A DNA stretch of 64,000 nt from Euryodendron excelsum. Taxonomy: Eukaryota; Streptophyta; Magnoliopsida; Ericales; Pentaphylacaceae. Positions 33,491 through 44,773 of this stretch are shown piece by piece; within the stretch, counting starts at the first letter, position 1, and every line of letters begins with the position of its first letter. Where the stretch lies: positions 30,129,836-30,193,835 of the forward strand of contig CM065381.1 of the NCBI GenBank assembly GCA_033060915.1, read 5' to 3'. A model generated the notes under the pieces. The model did no database searches. It was not told the DNA's origin and worked only from the letters and a program-made list of their open reading frames with translations. The position numbers were made by a program, and so were the translations under genes.

Positions 33491-35565
33491 TAGTAAGCTT
33501 CAAGGTTCCAATTCAAAGACTCCTTTTCAAATAATCTTTCCACTCAAAAACTATTTTCATAATATGTTTTTCAAGACATCCCACTCCCTTAAGATTTTAA
33601 AAATCAAGTCCAAAACCTTTTCAAATATCCTTACACTCAATCTTCAAAAATATCTCCAAGAAGGTCTCTTAAACTTGTCTCAACTAAGGTGGCTAGACAC
33701 TCAACATTTTTCAAAAACTATTTTCAAAAATGTTTTCAAAAACTCACAACCCTAAAGTGTCCCTAACCCTTTTACGGTTAGGGATTCCAAGAAAAGGTGA
33801 TACACTAAATACAAGCCTCAAGGTTGTCTATGTTAAGGTTCCAAAGCCCTATGTGTTTTCAAAAACCACTTTCAGAAGCTCTTCAAAGACAAGTTTATTA
33901 AGACACTTCAAAACCCCACCTCGAAGGTTTTCAAAACGAGACTTCAAAACATTTTCAAAACTCTCTTGAGTTATTTCAAAGCACTTTCAAAACTCCCTCG
34001 AGTTATTCTAAAAACATTTCAAAACACTTTTCAAAGCCTTATTTGAAGAGCATTTTCAAAAACCTTCGAGTTCTATTCCAAAATCACTCCAACATCCGAT
34101 TTCAAAACTCTCAAGTTCTCTTTTTCCAAAGACCTTAAAGTGTCTTCACATCTCTCCAAAGATCTCAATGTGTCTTCAAAGCATTCCAAAGACCCCAATG
34201 TGCCTCTTTTCTATCGGGCCCTTGCCCAAACTACGAATGACCTGATTCTCGCTAAATAAGACACGTAAGCAACCTAAAATGGTGCGGTCATAACTTTTAT
34301 TTCAACTCAAGTCCTTTTTTCAAAACTCTCTATCGATTCAAGATCCTTGTTTCAAAATCCTTCAAAGCTTCCATGTTTTCAAACATTTTTCTTTCAGATT
34401 TGCATCATGCATCATTCATCCAAAAAGTGATGGCTAAAACCCATTTTCAAAATTCTAAAGTGGATATTAAGTGGATAATGGTAACCGGTTATTGTAGTGA
34501 GTGGACAAAGGGTGAATAGACATGTAGGTACTGAAAGGGCAGGGTAGGGTGATGATTTTAGAATATCTTCCTTACATATAACCGACCCCTGGACCATAGA
34601 TTTCTGCTGTCGAAAGACCAAAATGGAGTTATTTTCAAAAAAACCTCTAGCAAGGAAGTTTTCCAAAACCCTAAGTTTAATCTTTGGATTATACTTAGTT
34701 TTAGGTGACCTAACTCACCTCAATCAAGTTAGGTGGCGACTCCTATTTTTCTAAAAAAGCCCTTAGTCAAATCAATTTCTCAAACCTAGTCGCACTTGTC
34801 CTTCTAGGAGGATGGGTTCTAATGACAGTGTGTAAGCATCCTATTTTTGCCTGCTCGGCAATCTCCGGTCCGACTAGACTCACTTTCATATATCATATGC
34901 ATATTTAGACTCTAACCCGACTTCCAAACTCCAATTTAGTCTATCAGTTGCTTCCCGAGCCCGTAGGGCCCACTTGAAGCTAAATGACCATTTTGCCCCC
35001 AAGCATCCGAGTGCCTCGAGAACCACACTGACTTTGGGTATCAAACCGATAACCTCCCAGGAATGCTTTTTATACTATTCTCAACCTTTTATTGTCTTTC
35101 CGGATCAGTCCGAGTCAATTCTGGCAAACCTGGTGCAAAATGACCATTTTGCCCTTGGTGGGTTGGTCGCCTTTTCTAACCACACCGGCTTTGGGATCAA
35201 ACCGGTGACCTTTGGGAACATTCTAAATAATGTTTTCAAACCTTGAGTATTCTTTTGGGACATTCTGAGTCCGTCCCGGCGGCTTATCGACTCGGTTGAC
35301 CGTTTTGCCCCTAATGGCCCGGTCAACCCTTCCAACAAATCTTGTCATCATTTTTCAAGTCCTTTGTCCCCGAGACATTATTCTAAGGGTTTCTTTCCCT
35401 TTCCGGCCTTCCAAGTCATTCCCGACCCCATCAATTCATTCTCGGACTCTTCAGAGTCACTCCTAGTGAAGCCAGGCTGAAAATTACATGATAGTCACTA
35501 ATACAGGTGTCCAAATCTTCTAAAGATATACGTTGCTTGTCAACCTTAAACATTTCCTAAATGTC

Positions 35566-35665
35566 TAGCGCCACTAGTAGTGGCGCCAAGCCAAAAAAAT
35601 GGCCTGACGCCATTCCTAGTGGCACCAGTGAAATTTTTGGCCTGGCACCACTGCAGCAGGCGCCA
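35566..35665 (+). promoter_or_regulatory. GCGCC palindrome cluster upstream of LTR B TATA
   Basis: GCGCCACTA-g-TAGTGGCGC is a perfect 9-bp inverted repeat around one base (about 35569-35587). Decayed relatives follow: gacgccattcctagtggcac and ggcaccactgcagcaggcgcc. The cluster ends about 25-30 bp before the TATA box at 35690. Confidence 0.7.
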
Positions 35666-36589
35666 ATGCATTCCTCTATCTATAAATACAAAGCCTCTTC
35701 CAACGTAAAAAAGTCCACAAACTCAGTTTAAAAACCCTATTCTTCGATACACAGAGCTCGTAGCCTCCCTAAACCCTAGCTTCTTTAGGTTTTCCAAACC
35801 CTAGCATCTATTCACAAACCCTAGCCCCCTATACACTCATATAGACTCTCATACACTCATACACACTCTCATATACTCATACACTAGCCTCAAACCCTCC
35901 ATTGAAGACTTGGATTGCTACAACTACAAAGCTTTGAAGATCAAAGACAAACTCTCAAAAACTGAAGTGAAGACCGAAGCAAAGCAAGAAAAGCAAAGCG
36001 CGCAATGCAAAGCAAAATAAAGAAGACACAAGGTAGGCTTTCTCTTTAAGTTTACACATCTTCCCCTTCTCTTCTCTCTCCTAACCCACTTGGGTTTTCT
36101 TCTATTTTAATCCCCCATTTTCTTCCCCCCTGTCTTGCATGCTAGAAACAAGGGACTTCCCGGTCCATGTCTAGCATTAGGCTATTGGAGGGTCACCATG
36201 TCGAGGGCTTTCTTTTAGTCTAACCGGAGACCAAGTGGATTCGGCCCTCTTGATTATGTGATGAAGCCTTTAACCTTGTATGTTCACGACCCCAACTTGC
36301 ATTGTGCATATCCTGATCTTGCAATCTTCCAAAATTCGTTTTCAAACTCGTTTTTCAAAACTTGCATTAACATCATTTTCAAACTTACATCAAAATTTTC
36401 TTTTTCAAAATATGTTTTCAAAATCACAATTCTAGGGTGATTCTAGCCTTTTCATGGCTAGGGTTGCTTTAGCTAAGTGTTACATTTAAAGTGACCAATA
36501 CGGTCCATATTTTCAACTCCTCGTTGTTTTCAATACCACTATCTTAAAATGGTTCTAATCTTCTTATGGTTAGAATCGCCTTAGGAAAG

Positions 36590-37920
36590 TGAGATATTTT
36601 ATATACTTTCCAAAAACTCTCTTTTCAAATCTCTCCCTCTAAAAACCTCTTTTCCAACATACTTTCTAAAAGTTCTCTCCAATCTTCTTTCCAAAATTAT
36701 TTTCAAAAACTCCCTCTAAAAATTTATTTTTCAAAACTCTCTCCAGTCTCCTTTCCAAAAACTCTCTTTTCAAAATTCGCTTTTTAAAAACTCCTTTTTA
36801 AGATCTCCTTCCAAAACCTCTCTTTCCAAAAACTCTCTCTTCAAAACTCTCTTTCTAAAAACTCCTCTCTAGGATTTCCTTCCAAAAATCTCCCTTTCTA
36901 AAAACTCACTTTCCAAGATCTTCTTCCTTAGAACCCAAGTCAAGCCCTAGAACCCACAATTAGGAAACCCTAATTTCCTTTCTCAAAAAACATGATTTTC
37001 AATCTTGCCTTAAAATCTAGGTTTCCAAAACCTCCTCTTTTACATCAAAAATCATAAGTTTCCAAAAACCTCTTTTCTACATCAAAACTATAGTCTTCCA
37101 AATCTAGGGTTTCTAAAACTTCCCTTTCCAAATCCATGCCAAATCCAATCTTCCCCTTTTAGAAACCAAATCCAATCTTCCCATTTAGGAAACTAGATAC
37201 AATCCTCCATTTTTATAAACAAAATCAAATCACCTCTTTAGAAACAAAATCCAATCCCTTGTTTTAGGAAATAAGAATCTCAATCATTCCAAACCCAAAT
37301 CTTTCCTAATTCAAATCTTTCCTAATCTCCTACCTTCCTAAACCATAAGTTTCCTAAACCTAAACTTTTAAATCTTTCCTTGAACTTTAAGCTTCCAAAT
37401 CTTTCCTAATTCAACTCTTTCCTAGTTCCATCCCTTTCCAAATCTTAACTTTCCAAATCTAACTTTTCAAATCTTTCTAAACTTCCAAACTTTCTAAACT
37501 TCAAATCTTTCCAAATCTAAAACTTTCTAAATTCAAAACTTTCTTAAATTCCAGACTTTCCAATTTCAATACTTTCTTAAAATGAAACTTTCCTAAAATG
37601 AAACTTTCCTAAAACGAAACTTCCTTATTTTGAAATTTCCCAATCCGAATCTTTCCCAAATCCAATCTTTCCTAATCTCTCGAGTCCAATATTCGAGTTA
37701 AATCTTTTCTCAAAACTTTTCCAAGTCAAGTCAAGTCTTTCTTAATCTCAAGTCCTTTCTAAATCTTATCTTTCCTAAGTCTAGGTTTCTTAAATTTCTA
37801 TCTTTCCAAATCAATTTCCTAATCCTTCCATTCTAATTTTCAATCTTCTATTCTAAATTCAAATCAAATCCAAATTCCAATTCAACTTCTTCTTCCATAT
37901 CAAATTTTCTATTTTCTATC
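36590..37920 (+). repeat. Low-G tract of TTTCC/AAAACTCTC units in LTR B
   Basis: For about 1.3 kb the plus strand has almost no G. Short units such as tttccaaaaactctc, then aaatctttcctaa and aaactttcc, recur. It is non-coding and looks like expansion and drift of a simple sequence motif in the transcribed part of the LTR. Confidence 0.75.
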
Positions 37921-40278
37921 GAACGCTTGTTTGAACTACGACTGACCTGATTCCTCCAAAAGGATACGTAGGCAACCCTCATGGGTGCGGTCATAACCTT
38001 TTTCAAGCTTCTATTTCCACAACTTCTTCTACAATCTTCTTCAAGTTTCTAATTCCATGATCTATTTCAAACTTCCAATTCCAAATTTCTATTTTCAATC
38101 TCCAAAACTTTCTTTCAAAATCAAATCTATCTCTTCAAATCTCTTTTCTAAAATCAAATCAAATTTTTTTTCAAATCTCTTTCCAAATCTATTTTCCAAC
38201 TCTCTCTCTTGCAATTATATATCATGCATCATTCTTTTCAAAATTATTTTCTAAAGTGGATAGGATTGGACATTTGTTAGTTGAAGACTCTCGTAGGTGA
38301 ATTTAGGGTAAATAGACATATAGGTACCGCAAGGGCGGGGTAGGGTGATGGCTTAGTGCGTCTTCCCTACACATAACCAACCTCCGACCCTAGATCACTG
38401 TTTTCAAAAGACTAAAATGGAGTTTATTTTCAAAAAGGGCTTAATTGTTTTCTAAAGGTTGCTAAATAACCTGTTTTTCTAAATACCCTCTCTTGAGGAG
38501 ATATTTTCAAAATCGTTTTTGAAAACTCTAAGTGTAGTCTTCGGATTGTGCTTAGTTTTTACGTGACCTAACTCACCTTAATCAAGTTAGGTGGCGATTC
38601 CAAACTTTTTTCAAAAGCTCTTTATTCAAATCAATTTTCAATTCAAACCTAGTCGCACTCATTCTTCTAGGAGGATGAGTTCTAACGAGAGAGTACAGTA
38701 TTTTTTCCGCTTGTGTGTGTATTCCTCAAGTGCAAAAAATCTGGGCACGATACAGTGTTCCGTAATTTTTCCCAAGCCGAAAGGACTTGGTTAAAAACTG
38801 GGGCGCGACACCTACCAAGACTGTTAAAACTATGGTTGTAGTTAAACCTAAAAGTGAATGAGATGAATCTAATTTAAAGCTCATGCAGTTGAAAGCTAAA
38901 GCTATGAATTTGTTATATTGTGCATTGGATCCTACTGAATTTAATAGAATGTTTGCTTGTGATTTTGCTAAGGAAATATGAGATGGACTCAAAGTAACAC
39001 ATGAAAGTACCAACCAAGTTAAAGAGTCTAAAATTAATATGCTTGTACATAGCTATGAACTGTCTAGAATGAAACCTGAAAAATCCATTACTAAAATGTT
39101 TACAAGGTTTACAGACATTGTAAATGGATTGAAATCTCTTGAAAAATTTTATTCTATCAATGAATAGGTGATGATGATTCTCAAATCTTTACCAAGAACC
39201 TGAGAGGCTAAGGTGACTGCAATTCAAGAAGCAAAGAATTTGAACACCTTACCCTTGGAAGAATTTCTTGGATCACTCATGACATATGAGTTAACTCAAA
39301 AGCAAAACATCCAAGAAGAAGATAAGAAAAAAAAGAGGGTCAATGCATTCAAGTCTACAACCATAGAAGATGACCAAGACAGTGATGAGGAGAAAGATGA
39401 AGAACTTAAATTGATTACTAGAATGTTTAAAAGGTTCATGAAGAAGAAAATTGAAGAAAGGAAGAAAGCAAGATCCTAATAGGGAATCTGCCTTGCTTGA
39501 TTCTTCTATAATCTACTCTGAGTGCAAAAAACCTGGACATATCAAATCTGAGTGTCCACAACTCAAGAAGAAATGAAAGAAGGGCAAAGGAACAACAACT
39601 CTAGCTGCAACATTGAGTGAAAATGAAAACTCCAATTTAGATAAAGAATTTGAAGCTCAAGAAGTAGCCAATTTTTGCTTAATGACTCATGAGGAAGAAG
39701 AAGAAAAGAAGGTAATAACATCTGACTTTACTTTTGAGGAACTGCAAGAAGCATTTGATGAGCTATTATCTGAATTTTAAAAATCTAGAATAAAAAACAG
39801 CGTTTTAAAGAAAATGGTTTCATCTTTGACTAAGCAAAATTAGGTTTTGATTTCTGAAAATAAGACCATAAAAAAGGACAATGACGTTTTGAAAGAAAAA
39901 GTTAAAGAGTTAGATAAATCTCTTGTAAAATTTGTTGAACGGAGAGAAAACTTGAATACAATTCTTAGGAAACAAATATGTACATTTGACAAAATAGGTA
40001 TTATGCATAACCCTTTCAAATGGAAAAATTGTTACAAAATCTTACCTAATACATCCTCTGGAAAATCTAGAATTACATGTTTTTATTGTTAAAAGAAAGA
40101 CCACACAACACATCAATGTTTTCTTATGAACAAATTTCAAAAGGATAAGAAGGTGTGGGTTATAAAATGTATTTTGAATACTAACCCTCAAGGACCCAAG
40201 ATGATATGAGTACCAAAAACCAAAACTTGAATTATCCTTATTGTTAGTTTTCCCACAATCCAATAAAAAAAAAAAAAA

Positions 40279-40590
40279 AGGATTGTTGGTACTTGGATAG
40301 TGGTTGCTCAAGGCACGTGATTGCTCAATTCACTTATTTCATGTCAAAGGATAGAGGCATGGTAACTTTTAGTGATAATAAGAAAAAATTAATCAAAATG
40401 TTTTATATGGAGAACCAAAAGCTATTAAGCAATATCATGATCATGATGAAAAAAGTACTCCTCTTGATACTAAAATTTATAAAAGCATGGTTGGTTCATG
40501 ATTTTGCTTTACAGTAACTAGACTAGATATTGTGTTTAGTATGTGTATGTATGCTAAATTTCAAGCTAATCCTAAATAATCATACTGATG
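40279..40590 (+). pseudogene. pol scraps of copy 2: protease start and RT end
   Basis: KDCWYLDSGCSRHV starts at about 40282 and keeps the catalytic DSG of copia protease, running on to VTFSDNKKK (about 40395). From about 40440, in another frame, DEKSTPLDTKIYKSMVGS, stop, then RLDIVFSV and AKFQANPK match the RT C-terminal end. Integrase, most of RT and RNase H are missing. Breakpoints differ from those in the young element. Confidence 0.82.
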
Positions 40591-41199
40591 TTAGGAGAAT
40601 TGGGTATATGTAATCCTTTCACTTGATTCATTTTGATGATATATATATGTTATATGATTCATATTGATGACTTAATATGTGTTTGAATCCTATTTGCACT
40701 CATCGTGTGCATACATTTTATGTTTGGGCAAATTGAGTGTCAACACTATATCAAAGGATGTGCAAATACTGGTTTATAAAACCTAATTTCTAACAAAGAA
40801 GTGTTGACTATTTCCTCTTGTGTCAACAATATTGTTTTACAAAATATTTTGTTTTGCATAATAGTGTCGACCATATGTCCAAGTATAAACACAGTTTTAC
40901 TTCAAAAATTAAGTTTGCTCTTTGAAAGCAGAGTGTTGACAAAGTTATTTTAAAGTGTTTACAATTCGATTACAGTTTCAAAACTATTTGAAAAACACAA
41001 AAATAGTGTCAATTCCTTTGGTAATAGTGTCAACACATTAGCATGTACATACATTATACATAGATTTCAATCCATATTGTCAACCAGTCTTCGTTAGTTG
41101 CATTCCTAAATACAAGAACAATTTTACCCTTTCATTCTACCTATTCAAATCTTTCATATTAACCATTGTCTACCCAAACCTCTCATAAATAAGGAAGAG

Positions 41200-41810
41200 G
41201 TTAAGGAAAAAACTTTGAAAAAGGAAATAATGAAATTGGTACACCAAAAATGAATAACAAGAAGATGAAAGAGAAGGATGAATCCTTAAAGGCAGCAAAG
41301 AAGATAAAAGAAAAGGAAGTTATTGAAGAAGAGATTGATTGGCTGGAAAATAGTCCCTATTTTGAAAAGAAATCTACAACGAAAATGTATGAATTTGAAT
41401 ACTCCTCTAGAAAAGTTATCAAAAGAAGATGGAACATATTTGAACATAATTGATGCTGAATTATTCTTTATGCGGGCTTATCTAACTGAGACCAAAGTTT
41501 CTTTGGCAATATATATTGATCCCTATGGCTGAAACCGAGAAAAGCTTTCTTACCGAATGGAATGATCCTGGCCTAGTCTCGTCCAAGGCAGGAAAAAATT
41601 GTTTATCAATCTTCTATCCCAACAACTATAAGATAGAGCCTAATCAGCGGTCCTTTTGAAAGAAGTGATTTAGGAACAGATGGAACGTTTTATACTTGAG
41701 AAACAAGCATAAAGAAATTGATCACTTTTATCTTTAAAAAAGATGTAATCAAGCTTCTCTAATTCAAATCATTTAGTCTTTCTTGATACCAAACATTTAG
41801 AAGACCTATG
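41200..41810 (+). pseudogene. Decayed 3' frame of copy 2
   Basis: It matches the minus-strand remnant at 15340-16120. A lysine-rich start (frame at 41250) is followed by EEIDWLENSPYFEKK, RKVIKRRW and, in another frame, DAELFFMRAYLTETKVSLA, with a stop after IDPYG and then MAETEKSFL. It is interrupted by frameshifts and by the plastid insert just downstream. Confidence 0.5.
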
Positions 41811-41827
41811 TCCTCTCCATTAGACTA

Positions 41828-42060
41828 AGCCATGTCATACTCTCAGGAAAAGCTCGAACGACCTTCAACAAAAGGATACCTGTACCCGAAACTGACATAG
41901 ATGGGTAGGTAGAGAATACCTAGAGGTGTGAGACAACTCTCTCTAAGGAACTCGGTAAAATAACCTTGTAACTTCAGAAGAAGGGGTGCCTCCTCATAAA
42001 GAGGCTCGCAGTCACCAGGCCCGGGCGACTGTTTACCAAAAACAAAGGTCTCCACGAAGT
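41828..42060 (+). pseudogene. Plastid 23S rRNA fragment (NUPT) inside copy 2
   Basis: About 230 bp match, from memory of the gene, plastid large-subunit rRNA: aggaaaagctcgaacgacct, acctgtacccgaaac, gtaggtagagaatacc, aaggaactcgg and caggcccgggcgactgttta. Differences from the plastid type are mostly C-to-T or G-to-A (for example aaaataaccttgtaacttca), as expected for methylated nuclear DNA. The flanks are the decayed 3' frame of copy 2, so the plastid piece inserted into the retroelement or was carried with it. Too short to function. Confidence 0.78.
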
Positions 42061-43346
42061 TTTAAATTCTTTAAAGAGAAGTTTTGAAAGGGGAAGTGAA
42101 GAAGAAAGCGATGTCTAAGACTAATGATATAATCAGTCTACTCTAAAAATAATGGGATATCAGTTGAATAAAGAACAAGAGTTTGGTTTTGAAGCTTGAA
42201 AAAATAAGAACTGGATATTATTGTAAGGGGGAGAATACTTCCATCAAGCGAGAAACTTTTAAAGAAAGAGAAGAGCCTTTAAAAATTGCAAATCAAATTC
42301 TTCTCATAATGTCAACTTCTGAAAATAGATAAATGAATGTCCTAAATGGGTATGATGAAGGAATATCAAGAGTAAATGCTCACTCAATTGAACAACAAAA
42401 TGGATATTGGGATAACAAGGTTGATGATTGTAGAGAACAAAAGTGATGATGGTGAACAAAAAGACTATGGTTGCTAGCAACACGGTGAAATAGGAGATTG
42501 GACAAGCTCTTTCAGTGGATTACCCTCCAGCAAAGATGGACTCAAGCAACAGTTCATCTGAAGAAGTAAAAGAAAAGAAGAAAAGGAAAGCACTTCACCC
42601 TCTAACAGAAAGAAGACTGTTTCTAAAGAGGAGCCACTTGCTAAAGTTCAACATATCATTCTCACTCAAACCTCACTAGCCTCTAATCCCAAAACATCCC
42701 ATGAACTTTTACCAAGGAAATATTGTCTTAGACTAAGAACCTCAACTTCCAAATTCTTTAACAGTACTGAAAATTTAGTTGACATGACCAAATTCCCATT
42801 TGCATGATTTGCATTAGAATTACATTTCTCCATTTAAATTTGTTAATTACATGGGTTATAATCTTAAAAAAATATTTAAGTCGTAATATTTTATGAAGGG
42901 TATCATTTGTCATGTTGAATGTTTGGCACATATTTTGAATGTTATGCATGCTAATATATGTTTGAATGCTTATCATTCTTCTTAATTTTGTGGATTAATA
43001 ACTTAAGTGTTTGATTGACTCCTAACAATAATTCTTTTTATATTTTAATATTTTTTGCTATTGTATCTGTCTTTAAAATGTAATTCATATCTCTTTTTAA
43101 TACATTTACAAAAAAAAGGAGAGAAATATTCTATGAAAAATATATGAAAATGGGGGAGAAATATTTTGTGAAAAGAGGATCCTTATTCTGAAATGGTAAA
43201 GGGAGCTTTACAAATTGTGATTGATATATTGTTCATGAATATTGGTGTAAGGAGGAGCCTTACAATTTTTCATTTTTGAATCGTCATATATTATGATTAT
43301 TATGTATATATTTTAAAGGTTTAGTCATCATTAAAAAGTGAGTGAT
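42061..43346 (+). other. 3' non-coding region of copy 2
   Basis: The start, to about 42200, resembles 15340-15560 reversed (decayed 3' frame). Later come purine tracts ggaggaga-, tgggggagaaat (43150) and gggagaatac (42230), as in a multi-tract Sirevirus 3' end. No coding frame. Confidence 0.5.
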
Positions 43347-43371
43347 TGTTGACTAAAAATTGGTCCCCATG

Positions 43372-44568
43372 TGACAATGTCTAGAATATGACAATCTATT
43401 ACACCCAAGTGCAGGTGCACCGAAGCAGTAAATAAAATCCGGTAAGACTGGAGTCGATCCACAGGGAACTGTTATCCAAACATGCAAAGTTATGTGTTAA
43501 AATTCACCCATGATAAAATATTAGATACCAACTAAGCCATGCTAAATACCGTAGCATTGCTATGGCTTTAGTTAGAACCTAAGCCAACCTGTTTGAATTC
43601 TATCATGAACACCAGTGAGATCTAGACAATTGGTGGAAAAAAATCAAATAGTAACCAAAATAAAAACAGTTCATTTTGAGAGGTTTGAAGATTGTTGAAC
43701 TAGACTTTAAATTAAACTTAATAAAACGGTCTTGGATCCAATTGATCCGATCACCCGAATCACTCAAAATTCCAACGGAGTTTTTGTAACTCAAATCATT
43801 GGCTTCATCTTGAGCCTTTGATTCAAAAAAATTTAACGATTAAAACGAAATTTAATAATAATTAAATTTAGAATAATAAAAATTAAAGTCATAGAATTAT
43901 ACCATCAATTTGTGCAATAACTATACCAAACTAAAATTTGTGCATAGAAATTACCAAACTTAGTCAAGCATCTAAGTTTTCTCAAAAATCTAGAATTTAA
44001 TTACCAGGAATTGAAAGGTTTTAAAAATCAATAAAGACTCAATTACCTCCGTTGACATTCTAAGATCCTCAGATGATCTTCACAATTGGCTCCAAAAATA
44101 AAATTAGTTACTCATAGTATTGTAAAGAAAATACATGAAAAATAACTTCATAAATAAAAAAGTTTATTACAGTAGAAAAACAATAAAGAAAAGACTAAAA
44201 CAGAAAATTAACTGACTGAAAAACACTAACAAATTAACTGAAATCTAGACAGAAAATAAATTGAAGAAACTCTCTGTTGGCCTATGAAGCTCTCTCATTC
44301 TCTTCCTCCTCTGGCTCTCCTCTCTATTTATAGGCTTCAAAGAGCCCCATATTGTTTTTCTTTTTAATCCCTTACCGACAATATTATTGCATCATGACAA
44401 AAACACTTCAATTCATTAATTTTTGCTTTGCTTGTCCTTGTCGCATTGGCCCATTTGTTTCCATTTGCTCCATTATTCACCTGCACACACACACACACAC
44501 ACACCCACACACACGAATTATATAATATACACTCACTAACATATATATATAATAATATACCTACTAAT

Positions 44569-44601
<33 letters not shown>

Positions 44602-44773
44602 ATGTATATATTACATCAAATTAACACTCGAATAAATGTATGTGTGCATGCCGACTTCATTTTGCTAGGTTTTAGGTTTAAATTAACACAAGACACAAAA
44701 ACATAAAAGAAAACTAATATTAACAATAGCTTATAATTAGAGACTCCAATTTGTACTTTTTAGAGTACAATCA
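43372..44773 (-). mobile_element. 1402-bp solo LTR inside copy 2's 3' LTR
   Basis: Minus strand: starts TGATTGTACTC and ends GACATTGTCA. The flanks ccatg (43367-43371) and ccacg (44774-44778) agree at 4 of 5 bases, an aged target duplication, and joining them restores the copy-2 LTR. Minus-strand TATA is the complement of ctatttatagg (44323-44333). The part near the end contains ggtgcaccgaag and gtcgatccacagggaac (43407-43467), a phrase I have seen in other plant LTRs. Confidence 0.72.
44481..44602. repeat. (AC)n and (AT)n microsatellites
   Basis: (CA)n runs at 44483-44513 and 44570-44592, separated and followed by (TA)n runs at 44540-44552 and 44593-44602. Open frames here (His-Thr or Val-Cys repeats) are artefacts. 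Confidence 0.9.

Larger units (their letters stand above)
29967..34830 (+). mobile_element. Giant LTR A, inserted in copy-2 gag
   Basis: It starts TGTAAGCACCC at 29967. Flank cttac (29962-29966) nearly equals cctac at 38811-38815 after LTR B, so A plus B now occupy one integration site. A has the hairpin array (30148-30475), repeated modules ending in gagaa(a/c)(g/t)c, the promoter palindrome and TATA (31713-31797), the GGTTAACC tract (33170-33490) and the conserved block. It stops at gggttctaatgacagtg, roughly 100-170 bp short of a full 3' end, where B begins. Confidence 0.85.
34831..38810 (+). mobile_element. Giant LTR B, divergent subfamily, 3980 bp
   Basis: It starts TGTAAGCATCC at 34831, directly after truncated LTR A, and ends GGGGCGCGACA at 38810, directly before gag. 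The first 40 bp and last 300 bp resemble A and the solo LTR, but the middle differs. It lacks the GGTTAACC tract, and its upstream region has GGCGCCACTAG palindromes near 35569. TATA (ctataaataca) is at about 35690-35700. A long pyrimidine/A-rich tract fills 36590-37920. The simplest history is that B inserted near the 3' end of A and recombination between the two similar 3' ends then removed A's tail. Confidence 0.8.
29800..40230 (+). pseudogene. gag of copy 2, split by giant LTRs and full of stops
   Basis: The gag starts at ATG 29800 (MTTVVGTFLGEGQS) and runs to GPKVL at 29966. It resumes at 38811 with PTKTVKTM and ends near 40230 with (M)I-stop-VPKTKT. It aligns throughout with the intact 526-residue Gag of 16921-18501. 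Several in-frame stops are visible (for example YW replaced by Y-stop at the start, E-stop-DES near 38859, I-stop-DGL near 38980). The first zinc knuckle is altered (its first C falls in YSECKKPGH) and the second ends in a stop. Longest open part is 39213-39479. Confidence 0.88.

Noticed and set aside
41843..42055. 70-codon minus-strand frame as a gene
   Set aside because: It is the antisense of the plastid 23S rRNA fragment.
44364..44706. Cys-Val or His-Thr rich small proteins on both strands
   Set aside because: They are translations of (CA)n and (TA)n microsatellites inside a solo LTR.
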